Assembly (NCBI GenBank): GCA_964423795.1 | Contig: CAYRGC010000003.1 | Coordinates: forward strand, 1-64,000 | Reading direction: 5' to 3' | DNA length: 64,000 bases | DNA from: CAYRGC01 sp964423795 | Lineage (GTDB): Bacteria > Patescibacteriota > Gracilibacteria > Peribacterales > Peribacteraceae | In this document: one piece after another, positions 23,106 to 30,996 of the stretch | Layout: every line of letters starts with the position of its first letter | Numbering within the stretch: the stretch's first letter is position 1 | Notes under the pieces: model-generated | What the model saw: the letters and a program-made list of their open reading frames with translations, nothing else | What the model was told of the DNA's origin: nothing | The model's database searches: none | Made by a program: the position numbers and the translations under genes

Positions 23106-24101
23106 TCACTCACAGCTCCCCTCCCCCGTGGCGAGGCGCTGATCGCACGTCTGCCGGACGACGAGAGAATCGTAGGTCGCCGTTTCCTTCGTCGCGACGC
23201 CCGCGCGGAGCCGGTACATCATCTCGGCCATCTGGCCGCGGCTGATCTTCTGATCGAAGCGATTGATGGTGAGCGGAATCGCATGCTTGGCTTCAAGGGC
23301 CCGGACAAACGGCTCGAACCACCTCTGCTCGCCGGAAGCCGGCAACGACTTGGCGATGCCGAACGCGTTGCCCAGGATTTTGGCCGCCTCCGCGAACGTG
23401 ATGGACTCCGCCGGTTTGAACGTGCCGTCCGGGTACCCTCCGATGAGCGCGCTGTCGCGCGCGTGGCACAGGTACCGCGCGTACCACTCGTCGGAAGACA
23501 CGTCGGAGAAGGAGCTCGTCACGCAGCCGTTGATCGACTCCTGGGACGCGATCGACAGGATGACGATCTTCGTGAACTCGGCTCGGTTGATGGTGGCATC
23601 GGGCTGGAAGGTGCCGTCCGGATAGCCCGCCACGATCCCCTCGTCATGCACGTAGCGGATGGCCTGGGCGTGGGGAGAGGCGTCGTCCACGTCGGAGAAC
23701 GATCCGGTCGCGCCGGCATCGACCGCGAGCCGGTACGCCTCGCCGCAGGTGGCGCTCGTGATATCCATCGTCTTCGGATCCTGGGGACAGATGCGGATCT
23801 CGAGCGTGCCCTTCCCCGTGCCGCCGTTCTTTTTGATCTGATCGCGAAAACCGCGGAGCACCTTGGCATCGTCGTTGCGCACCTCCACGCTGCCGCTGCT
23901 CCAGGCGAGCCCGTTGTCGTTGAGGAAGAGCTGCCAGGAGATCATCGCGCGCGGGGTGACTTCCGAGAGCGTGACCGTGACCTCTTCGAAGTCGTCGCTG
24001 AACGCGGCTTCCTTGATCTCTGCGGTCCCGGAAACAGACGACGCCGCCATGAGCAGGAACGACGCGGACGCGGCCAGGAGACGTGTTTTCGACGCGTGCA
24101 T
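23106..24101 (-). CDS. Secreted protein with three S-layer homology domains
   Basis: A 331-residue surface protein. Signal peptide 1-26 (ASSVSGTA) is followed by a beta-sandwich-like domain (about 30-130) with one disulfide candidate pair. Three SLH domains follow: FSDVDDASPHAQAIRYVHDEG then GYPDGTFQPDATINRAEFTKI; FSDVSSDEWYARYLCHAR then GYPDGTFKPAESITFAEAAKI; and a more divergent third ending ISRGQMAEMMYRL. SLH domains usually bind cell-wall polymers, so this could be an S-layer or wall-anchored protein. A second SLH-like protein is at 54745. Confidence 0.88.
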   Translation of the reverse strand: MHASKTRLLAASASFLLMAASSVSGTAEIKEAAFSDDFEEVTVTLSEVTPRAMISWQLFLNDNGLAWSSGSVEVRNDDAKVLRGFRDQIKKNGGTGKGTLEIRICPQDPKTMDITSATCGEAYRLAVDAGATGSFSDVDDASPHAQAIRYVHDEGIVAGYPDGTFQPDATINRAEFTKIVILSIASQESINGCVTSSFSDVSSDEWYARYLCHARDSALIGGYPDGTFKPAESITFAEAAKILGNAFGIAKSLPASGEQRWFEPFVRALEAKHAIPLTINRFDQKISRGQMAEMMYRLRAGVATKETATYDSLVVRQTCDQRLATGEGSCE

Positions 24102-24174
24102 GCGGTAAAGGGAACCCCTGGATTCTACCCTTCCGCCTCCGCGCGAAAAAGCGGTATGCCGTCGGTTTTCATGG

Positions 24175-24180
24175 TACGAT
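24175..24180 (+). promoter_or_regulatory. -10 box of murL
   Basis: TACGAT, 19 nt before ATG 24200. Confidence 0.45.
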
Positions 24181-24199
24181 GCGACTACCGTTTTTCCTC

Positions 24200-25558
24200 A
24201 TGCAGAAGTACCAAACCTTCACCTTCGTCTCCTTCGCCTGCTTTCCCGAGGAAGGCAGGATCGAGCTCGACTACGCCCTGCGCGATCCCGAGGACGGGGG
24301 AAATCCCATCGAGTTCACCGAAACGCTGACCTTCCCCCCGATCGCCTCGTGGGACGGATCGCGCGAGGAGGAGCTCAACCGCGCGCTCTTCCAGCTGCAT
24401 CTCATCGGCGGCATCAGCTACTTCAAGACGTGTCTCCCGAAGCGCATCGAGGTGGGCTCGGGGCAGCTTTCGAACGCGCAGGCGGCGTTCTGGAACGAGG
24501 TCTACGAGAACGGACTCGGCGAATTCTTCTACCGCAACGACGTTGATTTCCGCGACCTCATCAAGTTTCCCGCCCTCGCGACCGAGGAGCAGAAGCCCTT
24601 CATCCCCTCCGAGGAGGGTCCGGGCGGCGACCGCTGCCTCGTCCCCATCGGCGGCGGCAAGGACTCGCTCGTCACGATCAAGCTCCTTCAGAAACAGCGC
24701 GTCCCCGTGACGCTGCTCAGAATCGGCAGCCACCCGGTGATCACGGCCCAGGCCGTGGCGGCGGGACTCCCGCTCCTGGAAGTGAAGCGCGCGCTCTCCG
24801 CCGCCCTCTTCGACCTCAACGCCCAGGGCGCCTTGAACGGCCACGTGCCGATCACCGCGTATCTGAACGCGCTTGCCCTCGTGCTCGCGATCCTGCGCGG
24901 GGACACCGCCGTGGTCTTCAGCAACGAGCGCAGCGCCAACGAGGGGAACGTGGAGTACCTGGGGATGGAGATCAACCACCAGTGGAGCAAGTCCCTCGCG
25001 TTCGAGCGGGCGTTCCAGGAGCAGGTGCGCGCGTTTTCCGAGGTGGAGGTGTTCAGCCTGCTGCGCCCCCTCTCGGAGCTGCGGATCACGCAGCTGTTCA
25101 CCCAGTTCCCGCAGTACCTGCCGCTCGCGACGAGCTGCAACGAGAACTGGAAGATCCTGGCCAAGAGCAAGAAGCTCTCCGGCGGCCTCTGGTGCGGCCA
25201 GTGCCCCAAGTGCGCGTTCGTCTACGCCATGTTCGCGGCGTTCCTGCCGCGCGCGGAGACCGCGAAACTCTTCGGGAAGGATCTCTTCGCGGACGAGGCG
25301 CTCCTCCCCCTCTACAAGGAGCTGCTCGGGCTCGAGGGCTTCAAGCCGTTCGAATGCGTGGGCACGAGCGACGAGACCAAAGCGGCGTTCCTGCTCGCGC
25401 GCGAGCGCGGCGACCATAAGGACGCGGCGGCGATGGCGCTCTTCGCAAAGGAAGTGCTCCCGACGATCAAGGACCCGAAGGCGCTCATCGACGGCGTGAT
25501 GGCCCCGTCCGGGGACCACGCGATCCCCGACCGCTTCGCGAACATTCCCACCGCCTGA
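24200..25558 (+). CDS. murL: UDP-MurNAc-L-Ala-L-Glu epimerase MurL
   Basis: A 452-residue homologue of Xanthomonas MurL, which epimerises the terminal L-Glu of UDP-MurNAc-L-Ala-L-Glu to D-Glu with ATP. Signs: the N-terminal domain ending LFQLHLIGGISYFK and NGLGEFFYRNDVDF; the PP-loop-like ATP site IGGGKDSLVTIKLL (GGGKDS at 151-156); SNERSANEGN in the middle; and the C-terminal WCGQCPKCAFVYAMF cysteine motif. murD starts 2 nt after its stop, the same MurL-MurD pairing known from Xanthomonas, where MurD2 adds L-Glu. An upstream ATG at 24179 is possible but starts with a hydrophobic stub. Confidence 0.88.
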   Translation: MQKYQTFTFVSFACFPEEGRIELDYALRDPEDGGNPIEFTETLTFPPIASWDGSREEELNRALFQLHLIGGISYFKTCLPKRIEVGSGQLSNAQAAFWNEVYENGLGEFFYRNDVDFRDLIKFPALATEEQKPFIPSEEGPGGDRCLVPIGGGKDSLVTIKLLQKQRVPVTLLRIGSHPVITAQAVAAGLPLLEVKRALSAALFDLNAQGALNGHVPITAYLNALALVLAILRGDTAVVFSNERSANEGNVEYLGMEINHQWSKSLAFERAFQEQVRAFSEVEVFSLLRPLSELRITQLFTQFPQYLPLATSCNENWKILAKSKKLSGGLWCGQCPKCAFVYAMFAAFLPRAETAKLFGKDLFADEALLPLYKELLGLEGFKPFECVGTSDETKAAFLLARERGDHKDAAAMALFAKEVLPTIKDPKALIDGVMAPSGDHAIPDRFANIPTA

Positions 25559-25559
25559 C

Positions 25560-26891
25560 GTGCGCCTCGCCGACCTCGACGGCAAGCGCGTCTGCATCCT
25601 CGGCTTCGGCAAGGAAGGCCGCGCGACCCTCGCGGCGCTGCGCGTGCACGCCCCGCGCGCGTCGGTCGTGGTGGCGGATCGCAATCCCGCCTCCGAACCG
25701 GGTTCCTCCACGCCGGTGCTGTTCATCGGCGGCGAGGACTATCTGCAAAAGATCCCCGAGACCGACGTCGTCATCAAATCCCCCGGTATCAAGCCCGAAG
25801 CCGTGATCGAGCGCTGGAGAACGGAAGGAAAGCTGACATCCGCGACGGCACTCTTCGTCGAGGAAGCCATCGACCGGGGGGCGCTCCTCATCGGCATCAC
25901 TGGCTCCAAGGGGAAGAGCACCACCTCGAGCCTTCTCCACGACATGCTCAAGGCGTCGGGCAAGGACGTTTCGCTCGTGGGGAACATCGGCGAGCCCTCG
26001 ATCGCCCACGTGGACGAGGCCAAGCGCGGCAAGATCTTCGTCCTCGAGATGAGCAGTTACCAGCTCATGGAGCTCACGCGCTCCCCGGAGATCGCGGTCG
26101 TCACGAGCTTCTTCCCCGACCACCTCGATTACCACGGATCCCTCGAGGCGTACCGGCACGCCAAGGCCTCGATCGCGCGGCTGCAAACGAAGGACGACGC
26201 GGTCTTCTATGCCGGCGATTCGGAAGGGGCGAAATGGATCGCGGACCACAGCCCCGGCGAGAAAATCCCCTTCACCGCGGCCGAGTGCCCCGTACGGCCC
26301 GAGGAAATGGCGCTGCGCGGCGAGCACAACCGCAGCAACGTGGCAGGCGCGTACAAGGCCGCCCTGCGCGCGGGCGCGAACCCGGCGAAAGCCGTCGAGG
26401 CCATTAAGGCGTTTCATCCGCTCCCCCATCGCCTGCAATCGATCGGCGTCCGTCACGGCATCGAATGGGTGGACGACGCCATTTCGACCACGCCCGAGTC
26501 GACGATCGCCGCCCTGGACGCGCTCGGCGACCGGGTACGCACCCTCATCCTCGGCGGTCAGGACCGCGGGTACGACTTCTCGGCGCTGGCGCGGCGCATC
26601 AAGGCGTCCTCCGTCCAAACGGTGATCCTCTTCCCAGGCTCCGGCCCCCGCATCCGTGAAGCGATTGCATCCGCCACCGCCCCCGTCACCATGGTCGACG
26701 CCGACACGATGGAAGACGCCGTACGCGTCGCCCGTGAACTGACCCCCGCAACCCGCAACTCGACACTCACAACTCGACACCCGACACCCGACACTCCGAT
26801 CGTCCTCCTCTCCACCGCGTCCCCGAGTTACAACATGTTCAAGAACTTCGAGGAGAAGGGCGACCGGTTCCAAGCCTGCGTGGTGGCCTGA
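25560..26891 (+). CDS. murD: UDP-MurNAc-L-Ala:glutamate ligase MurD (MurD2-like by context)
   Basis: A 443-residue Mur ligase. The N-terminal nucleotide fold is VCILGFGKEGRATL, the ATP loop is GITGSKGKSTTSS (near 113-125), and VLEMSSYQLM, FFPDHLDYHGSLEAY and the carbamylated-Lys region KASIARLQ follow. WVDDAISTTPES and LILGGQDRGYDF complete the set. It starts with GTG, coupled to murL, so L-Glu rather than D-Glu is the likely substrate. Codons for about residues 395-412 are written in a seven-unit heptamer array (26745-26793), a short insertion before PIVLLSTASPSYNMFKNFE. Confidence 0.93.
   Translation: MRLADLDGKRVCILGFGKEGRATLAALRVHAPRASVVVADRNPASEPGSSTPVLFIGGEDYLQKIPETDVVIKSPGIKPEAVIERWRTEGKLTSATALFVEEAIDRGALLIGITGSKGKSTTSSLLHDMLKASGKDVSLVGNIGEPSIAHVDEAKRGKIFVLEMSSYQLMELTRSPEIAVVTSFFPDHLDYHGSLEAYRHAKASIARLQTKDDAVFYAGDSEGAKWIADHSPGEKIPFTAAECPVRPEEMALRGEHNRSNVAGAYKAALRAGANPAKAVEAIKAFHPLPHRLQSIGVRHGIEWVDDAISTTPESTIAALDALGDRVRTLILGGQDRGYDFSALARRIKASSVQTVILFPGSGPRIREAIASATAPVTMVDADTMEDAVRVARELTPATRNSTLTTRHPTPDTPIVLLSTASPSYNMFKNFEEKGDRFQACVVA
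26745..26793. repeat. Heptamer array inside murD
   Basis: Seven exact 7-mers: CCCGCAA, CCCGCAA, CTCGACA, CTCACAA, CTCGACA, CCCGACA, CCCGACA. Reading frame is kept; encodes a Thr/Pro/Arg-rich loop. Confidence 0.92.
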
Positions 26892-26901
26892 AAAGGCTTT
26901 T
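26872..26901 (+). terminator. Terminator overlapping the murD stop
   Basis: AAGCCT ... AGGCTT followed by a T-run; the T-run also forms the upstream part of the next promoter. Confidence 0.5.
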
Positions 26902-26906
26902 TCCGC

Positions 26907-26912
26907 TATACT
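26907..26912 (+). promoter_or_regulatory. -10 box for the membrane protein at 26919
   Basis: TATACT, 6 nt before the ATG: the expected transcript starts at about the A of ATG. Confidence 0.6.
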
Positions 26913-26918
26913 GAGAGG

Positions 26919-27476
26919 ATGACTCGCTCCGGATATCCGCGCCTCCTCGGATTCGTCCTCTGCTCGGCGATCGCGTACCTGCTCTACGTGCTCGGCCTCT
27001 TCGACGAGATCCACGCGCACGTGAACGGGTACGGCTACGTATCCGTCTTCGTCGCCGGCCTGTTCTTCAGCTACGGCTTCACGACCCCCTTCGCGATTCC
27101 TCTCTTCCTCGAGATGGGACCGGACGTGAACATCCTCGTCGCGGCGCCGCTCGCGGGCGCGGGAGCGCTGCTCGCCGACTTCTTCATCCTCTCGGTGATG
27201 CGGTACTCGGTGTTCCACGAGGAGATCGTGCGGCTCCGCATGACGGTCGTCGCGCGGAAGATCCGCGCACTCATCTTCCACGAATTCGTCTCCAAGCGGA
27301 TGCGCGAACTGGTCCTGTGGAGTTTCGCGGGCCTCGTCATCGCCTCGCCGCTTCCCGACGAGTTCGGCGTGGCGCTCTTAAGCGGCGTGACCGACATCGA
27401 TCCGAAGAAATTCGCGGCACTCTGCTTCACGCTGAACACCCTCGGCATCGCCCTCTTCCTGCTCGCGGGTCGCTGA
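26919..27476 (+). CDS. Integral membrane protein (SNARE-associated/DedA-like architecture, uncertain)
   Basis: A 185-residue protein with about four membrane helices: 9-27, 40-60, 68-92 and 130-180 (the last broken by PLPDEFGVALLSGVTDID). The pattern of a re-entrant glycine-rich loop (LAGAGALLADFFIL), a basic cytoplasmic stretch (RLRMTVVARKIRAL) and SPLPDEFG recalls DedA/YqaA-type small membrane transporters, but I am not certain. It follows murD with its own leaderless promoter. Confidence 0.7.
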   Translation: MTRSGYPRLLGFVLCSAIAYLLYVLGLFDEIHAHVNGYGYVSVFVAGLFFSYGFTTPFAIPLFLEMGPDVNILVAAPLAGAGALLADFFILSVMRYSVFHEEIVRLRMTVVARKIRALIFHEFVSKRMRELVLWSFAGLVIASPLPDEFGVALLSGVTDIDPKKFAALCFTLNTLGIALFLLAGR

Positions 27477-27489
27477 CGCTCCCGGGAAT

Positions 27490-28041
27490 TTAGCGATCCT
27501 TGGCCTTCGGTCCTTGGTCCTTCTGGACGGATCCGTCGCCGACTTTCACTTTCGCGGGGCGGATGACCTTTCCCGCGATCTCGTAACCGTCCTCGAACAC
27601 CTCGGTCACCTCCCCTTCCGCGCCGGGACCGACGGAGAGCACCTCGTGCCGCGCGGTATCTACCTGCGCGCCGAGCACTTCCATGCGCGCGAGACCGAGC
27701 TCGGAAAGGACGCGGAAGAACTCCTGCTCGATTGCGAGCACGCCCTTCGTCCACTCGTCGTCCTTGCGATCCTTAGGCAGATGCTCCACGGCGCGGCGGA
27801 AATGATCGAGCACGGGAAGCAGCAGGCGAACGACGTTCTCCGTCGCGAAACGACCGAGCTCCTCGCGGTCGCGCTGCATGCGGCCCTTGGCGTTCTGCAA
27901 ATCCGCCTGGGCGCGCGCCGCCATGTCGGTGAGCTTCTGCACCTGCGCCGTCAGGTCAGTGACCTGGCGCCGCAGCGCCGCAAGCTCGTCTTCCGAGCCC
28001 GAGGAAGCGGCCGATGCTGCTGGATCCACCGGGGAATTCAC
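27490..28041 (-). CDS. grpE: Nucleotide exchange factor GrpE
   Basis: A 183-residue DnaK co-chaperone that releases ADP. After a short acidic, Ser-rich start comes a long coiled coil (about 18-75, ELAALRRQVTDLTAQVQKL), then KGRMQRDREELGRFATENVVRLLLPVLDHF, the dimer/beta-wing region. The conserved wing ends GYEIAGKVIRPAKVKVGDG. GTG 28041 is supported by TACCAT 6 nt upstream. dnaK and dnaJ are not next to it, which is unusual. Confidence 0.94.
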   Translation of the reverse strand: MNSPVDPAASAASSGSEDELAALRRQVTDLTAQVQKLTDMAARAQADLQNAKGRMQRDREELGRFATENVVRLLLPVLDHFRRAVEHLPKDRKDDEWTKGVLAIEQEFFRVLSELGLARMEVLGAQVDTARHEVLSVGPGAEGEVTEVFEDGYEIAGKVIRPAKVKVGDGSVQKDQGPKAKDR

Positions 28042-28047
28042 GGACCC

Positions 28048-28053
28048 ATGGTA
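28048..28053 (-). promoter_or_regulatory. -10 box of grpE
   Basis: TACCAT after TG-G (extended), 6 nt before GTG 28041. Confidence 0.55.
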
Positions 28054-28103
28054 CCAGACCTGATTTTCCCTCCCAAACGCTCGGACGATTGCATGACCGG
28101 GGG

Positions 28104-28109
28104 TATACT
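28104..28109 (+). promoter_or_regulatory. -10 box for the SafE-like gene
   Basis: TATACT, 8 nt before ATG 28118. Confidence 0.55.
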
Positions 28110-28117
28110 GATCTGCG

Positions 28118-29293
28118 ATGGACCCCCGACATCACGATCGTTGCGATTGCGCGGAAACGCCCGTTGCCCAGAAATGCGCGGAGGCGTTCGCCATGCTGCT
28201 GCTCGTGGTCGTGATCGGTTTCGTCGGGAGCGCCCTCGGCTTGACCGACCTCACGGCAAAGGTCGGCGGGGCGGCAACGCTCGGCGGGGCGGCTTTCGTC
28301 GGGCTCGTCGCGGCCAGCTCCACGTGCCTCGCGGCGGTGGGCGGCCTGCTGCTCTCCGTGTCCGCCACGTGGGTTCAAGGCAATGCCTCGGCCTCCCGCT
28401 GGCGCAAGGCCCAACCGCTCCTGCTCTTCAACGCCGGACGCCTCGCGGGGTACTTCCTCCTCGGCGGCGCCGTGGGACTCCTCGGCCAGGCCGTGTCGCC
28501 CTCGGTGCGCACGACCGGCCTGCTCATGGTGATCGTCGCGGTCGTCATGCTGTGGCTCGGACTTCGGATGCTCGAACTGCTGCCGAAAGCCGCGTGCCGC
28601 CTCCCTCAGCACACCGCGATCGGCCGCCGCATCGCCGCGCTCACGACCGCTCCGGGTCCGCTCACTCCCCTGCTGCTGGGCGCGCTCACGTTCTTCCTAC
28701 CCTGCGGCTTCACGCAGTCGATGCAGCTGACCGCGCTCACGACCCACAGCTTCCTCCAAGGCGGCCTCCTCATGCTCGCGTTCGCGCTCGGCACGCTTCC
28801 GGCGCTGCTCGGCATCAGCGTGCTCAGCACGGCCTTCACGGGGAATACCGCCCGCGGCTTCTTCCGCTTCGCGGGAGCGGTCGCCGTGGTGCTGGGCGTC
28901 CTCAACCTGAAAAGCGGCCTGCTCCAGACCGGCATCGACGTAGAGGGCACGCTCGCGCGCGCGCTCCGCCGCCCGACCATGCAAGCGACGGCCGACGCGC
29001 ACGTGACGATCGATCCCGAAGGCCGACAAATCATCAATCTGGCCGTGAGCGACTCGGGCTACACCCCCGATTCCATCACGATCGACCCCGGCAAACCCAC
29101 CTGGGTGTACGCGACGGCGCAAGCCGCGCTCAAGGGCTGCGCCACGTTCCTCACAGCGCCGGCCTATAACCTTTCCGTGCCCGTGAAAGTGGGCGGGAAT
29201 TGGCTCGGCCCCATCGAAAACCCGCAGAAAGACTTCGTGCTCACGTGCTCCATGGGCATGCTCCGAGCCGACGTGCACGTGCGCCGAAGCTGA
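28118..29293 (+). CDS. SafE/TauE-like (DsbD-type) transporter fused to a C-terminal cupredoxin-like domain
   Basis: A 391-residue membrane protein. Six or seven helices between about 25 and 275 include TFFLPCGFTQSMQLTALTT, the signature (Cys-Gly in a PCGF turn) of the UreH/SafE branch of DsbD-like transporters linked to copper. The last 95 residues form a beta domain, INLAVSDSGYTPDSITIDPGKPTWV, ending CSMGMLRADVHVR, the Cys-x-Met cupredoxin copper-site pattern. The N-terminal HHDRCDCAE may also bind metal. A role in periplasmic copper handling is inferred. Confidence 0.85.
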   Translation: MDPRHHDRCDCAETPVAQKCAEAFAMLLLVVVIGFVGSALGLTDLTAKVGGAATLGGAAFVGLVAASSTCLAAVGGLLLSVSATWVQGNASASRWRKAQPLLLFNAGRLAGYFLLGGAVGLLGQAVSPSVRTTGLLMVIVAVVMLWLGLRMLELLPKAACRLPQHTAIGRRIAALTTAPGPLTPLLLGALTFFLPCGFTQSMQLTALTTHSFLQGGLLMLAFALGTLPALLGISVLSTAFTGNTARGFFRFAGAVAVVLGVLNLKSGLLQTGIDVEGTLARALRRPTMQATADAHVTIDPEGRQIINLAVSDSGYTPDSITIDPGKPTWVYATAQAALKGCATFLTAPAYNLSVPVKVGGNWLGPIENPQKDFVLTCSMGMLRADVHVRRS

Positions 29294-29427
29294 GCGACTT
29301 CCCCCTCCCCGGGTTCGCCGTGTACGGAAAGGCTACGTGCGCGCCTTGTCGACTTCGCCGTTCCTCGCCATCGCGGCAACGGGCGTCTTCTTCTAGGCTC
29401 TCGTCACCCATTCCCTTCCCCTCCCCC

Positions 29428-29580
29428 ATGGTCAGCCGACCCTTTCCCGAACGTTTGCCGGAAATCATCGAGCGTCATCGCATCGACCCCCGGAAAGCGC
29501 CTGCGCCCGAATCGGAAAACGTCGTGGACGCATGGCTCTGCGAGTTGCGCGAGCAACTCGACGGCATGGTGGGCTCGTGA
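29428..29580 (+). CDS. Very small hypothetical protein (50 aa)
   Basis: A 50-residue acidic ORF (MVSRPFPERLPEIIERHRID ... LREQLDGMVGS), helical, followed 3 nt later by the next small ORF. A possible TAGGCT box lies 26 nt upstream. Coding status rests on its plausible composition and coupling only. Confidence 0.4.
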   Translation: MVSRPFPERLPEIIERHRIDPRKAPAPESENVVDAWLCELREQLDGMVGS

Positions 29581-29583
29581 TGA

Positions 29584-29886
29584 ATGGCAGAACGTCTTCG
29601 CTTCCCGATCTGCACCATGAATCTTCCAGAGAACCGACTCGATGGCACATCCTTGCCAAAGGCCGAATCGCACGCCATCGTCCTCCGCTCGATGTTCCCC
29701 GAGGACTTCCACGGGCGGCTGCGGACGCTTCTGGGAAACGACGTCGATTCGACGTTTCTTCTCCTTCAATTGCGGCGAAACGGCATCGATCCGGTAACCG
29801 TGTCCGATGAGAATATCGTCAGGTATTGCCGGACCGAAAGCACCATGTTCGGCCCGCACTTCCTGCCGGACGAACGCGGCGCCTGA
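29584..29886 (+). CDS. Small hypothetical protein coupled to the 50-aa ORF
   Basis: A 100-residue protein starting 3 nt after the previous stop. It has mixed helix and strand potential (HAIVLRSMFPEDFHGRLRTLLG in two helices; NGIDPVTVSDENIVRYC) and no recognised family. A two-gene unit of this size could be a small regulatory or toxin-antitoxin-like pair, but nothing in the sequence proves it. Confidence 0.5.
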   Translation: MAERLRFPICTMNLPENRLDGTSLPKAESHAIVLRSMFPEDFHGRLRTLLGNDVDSTFLLLQLRRNGIDPVTVSDENIVRYCRTESTMFGPHFLPDERGA

Positions 29887-29892
29887 GCCCGT

Positions 29893-30531
29893 TTACTGCA
29901 CCACGCACGGCACCGTCGGATCCGCGATGCAGTTCTCCGTGGGCGGCGCGCCCTTCCAGGGGCACATCTTGGAGTACTTGCAGGCGTCGTCGGTCATGGC
30001 ATCAAGCTCCTTCTTCACTTCCGTCTCATCGGTAGCGTCCGTGAAGAGAAGATGATCCCCGTCGGCGAAAACGTACCCGGCCGGTCCGTTTTCCGAGGCG
30101 CTCGCTTCGTTCCCGTTCACGAACAGCCGCATGGGACCGCTCTCGCAACCCGCAAAAGGATGATCCGCGGAAAGGGCGTACCAACAGAATTCCCCCCGTT
30201 TCACGCTCCCGAAGGAGAAACCGATCGTACCGAAGAAATCCCCGACGGAAAGACCGGGCTTATGCCTATGCATCACGTGACCGTTGCCGTCGTGGAGATG
30301 CAGGTATTTGCGCAGCCCCTCTTCATTGTCGTGGTTCGCGTCCGTGGAGAGGCCGGACATGTACTTCTTGTCCGAGAAATCGAGCTCCTTCCCGCCGATC
30401 CATACCGCGAAATCCGCGTGCGTATGGTTGGGATCGGGATTCGTCGCGGGCGTGAAGTAGCGCTTGGCGCCGATCCCGAGGAGCACGAGCACGCAGGCGG
30501 ACACCAGGAGGATGTAGAGGCGTTTCATCAT
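29893..30531 (-). CDS. Membrane-anchored His-rich domain protein (CPR/archaeal type, unknown function)
   Basis: A 212-residue protein: one N-terminal membrane helix (about 5-22), then a domain with repeated His motifs: NHTHADFAVWIGGKELDFS, KYLHLHDGNGHVMHRHKPG, and LRLFVNG-type strands (here MRLFVNGNEAS). I know this HxHADF ... HLHDGNGxxHxH pattern as recurrent in archaea and Patescibacteria without a proven function. The His clusters suggest metal binding, and a putative copper protein is encoded nearby (28118). Five Cys near the C-terminus add to that. TACACT lies 6 nt before ATG 30531. Confidence 0.7.
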   Translation of the reverse strand: MMKRLYILLVSACVLVLLGIGAKRYFTPATNPDPNHTHADFAVWIGGKELDFSDKKYMSGLSTDANHDNEEGLRKYLHLHDGNGHVMHRHKPGLSVGDFFGTIGFSFGSVKRGEFCWYALSADHPFAGCESGPMRLFVNGNEASASENGPAGYVFADGDHLLFTDATDETEVKKELDAMTDDACKYSKMCPWKGAPPTENCIADPTVPCVVQ

Positions 30532-30537
30532 GAAGGG

Positions 30538-30543
30538 AGTGTA
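30538..30543 (-). promoter_or_regulatory. -10 box of the His-rich protein gene
   Basis: TACACT, 6 nt before ATG 30531. Confidence 0.5.
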
Positions 30544-30592
30544 CGCCGAACCCATCGGCACCGCCGCCGGATTGAGAACATACGGATGACTC

Positions 30593-30904
30593 TCAGAGAA
30601 CCGCGGCTGAGGAGGATCCGGACGACGACGTCCGATCCATGGCCGGCGCGCCGTCCTTGGTGACGATCGGAAGTTCGTCGGCGCTCATCTCGGAAGAAGA
30701 CGAGACGCTGGACGAATCGCGCAGATCGATGACGCGGACGGACGAGGACGAGTCATTCATTCCTTCCGTCGCGAGCGAGGACGCCTCGGAGGAGGAGGAT
30801 GACGGCGCCGCCTCGTCAGGAAGTACCGGTGCCTGCTTGCCGCATGCCGCAAGCAACAGGGCGATCGAGAGGGAAAGCGCGGAAACGAGCGTCTTTTTCG
30901 TCAT
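30593..30904 (-). CDS. Small Ser-rich lipoprotein
   Basis: A 103-residue lipoprotein: lipobox ALLLAAC with the acylated Cys at about 21, then a low-complexity, Ser-rich acidic mature part (EAAPSSSSSEASS, later SSVSSSSEMSA). No folded domain is evident. Such Ser tracts recur in exported proteins of this window. Confidence 0.75.
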   Translation of the reverse strand: MTKKTLVSALSLSIALLLAACGKQAPVLPDEAAPSSSSSEASSLATEGMNDSSSSVRVIDLRDSSSVSSSSEMSADELPIVTKDGAPAMDRTSSSGSSSAAVL

Positions 30905-30996
30905 GGGAGAGAGGAGAAAAGGAGTACGCAAAAAGGGACGCATGCTAGTCCCGCAGGCGCCGAAGAGCAACATTCCCGGCCGTTTTCGCCGGCGAT

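Noticed and set aside
22670..23245. Plus-strand ORF of 191 codons starting inside tRNA-Leu
   Set aside because: It overlaps the tRNA, and the opposite strand has a better supported small gene with a -10 box.
24185..25726. Minus-strand ORF of 513 codons opposite murL
   Set aside because: Antisense shadow of a strongly recognised gene.
26745..26793. CRISPR-like repeat
   Set aside because: Seven-nt units with no spacers; a tandem array inside murD.
25485..27281. Minus-strand ORF of 598 codons opposite murD and the next gene
   Set aside because: Antisense shadow; Arg/Asp/Glu-rich with no family.
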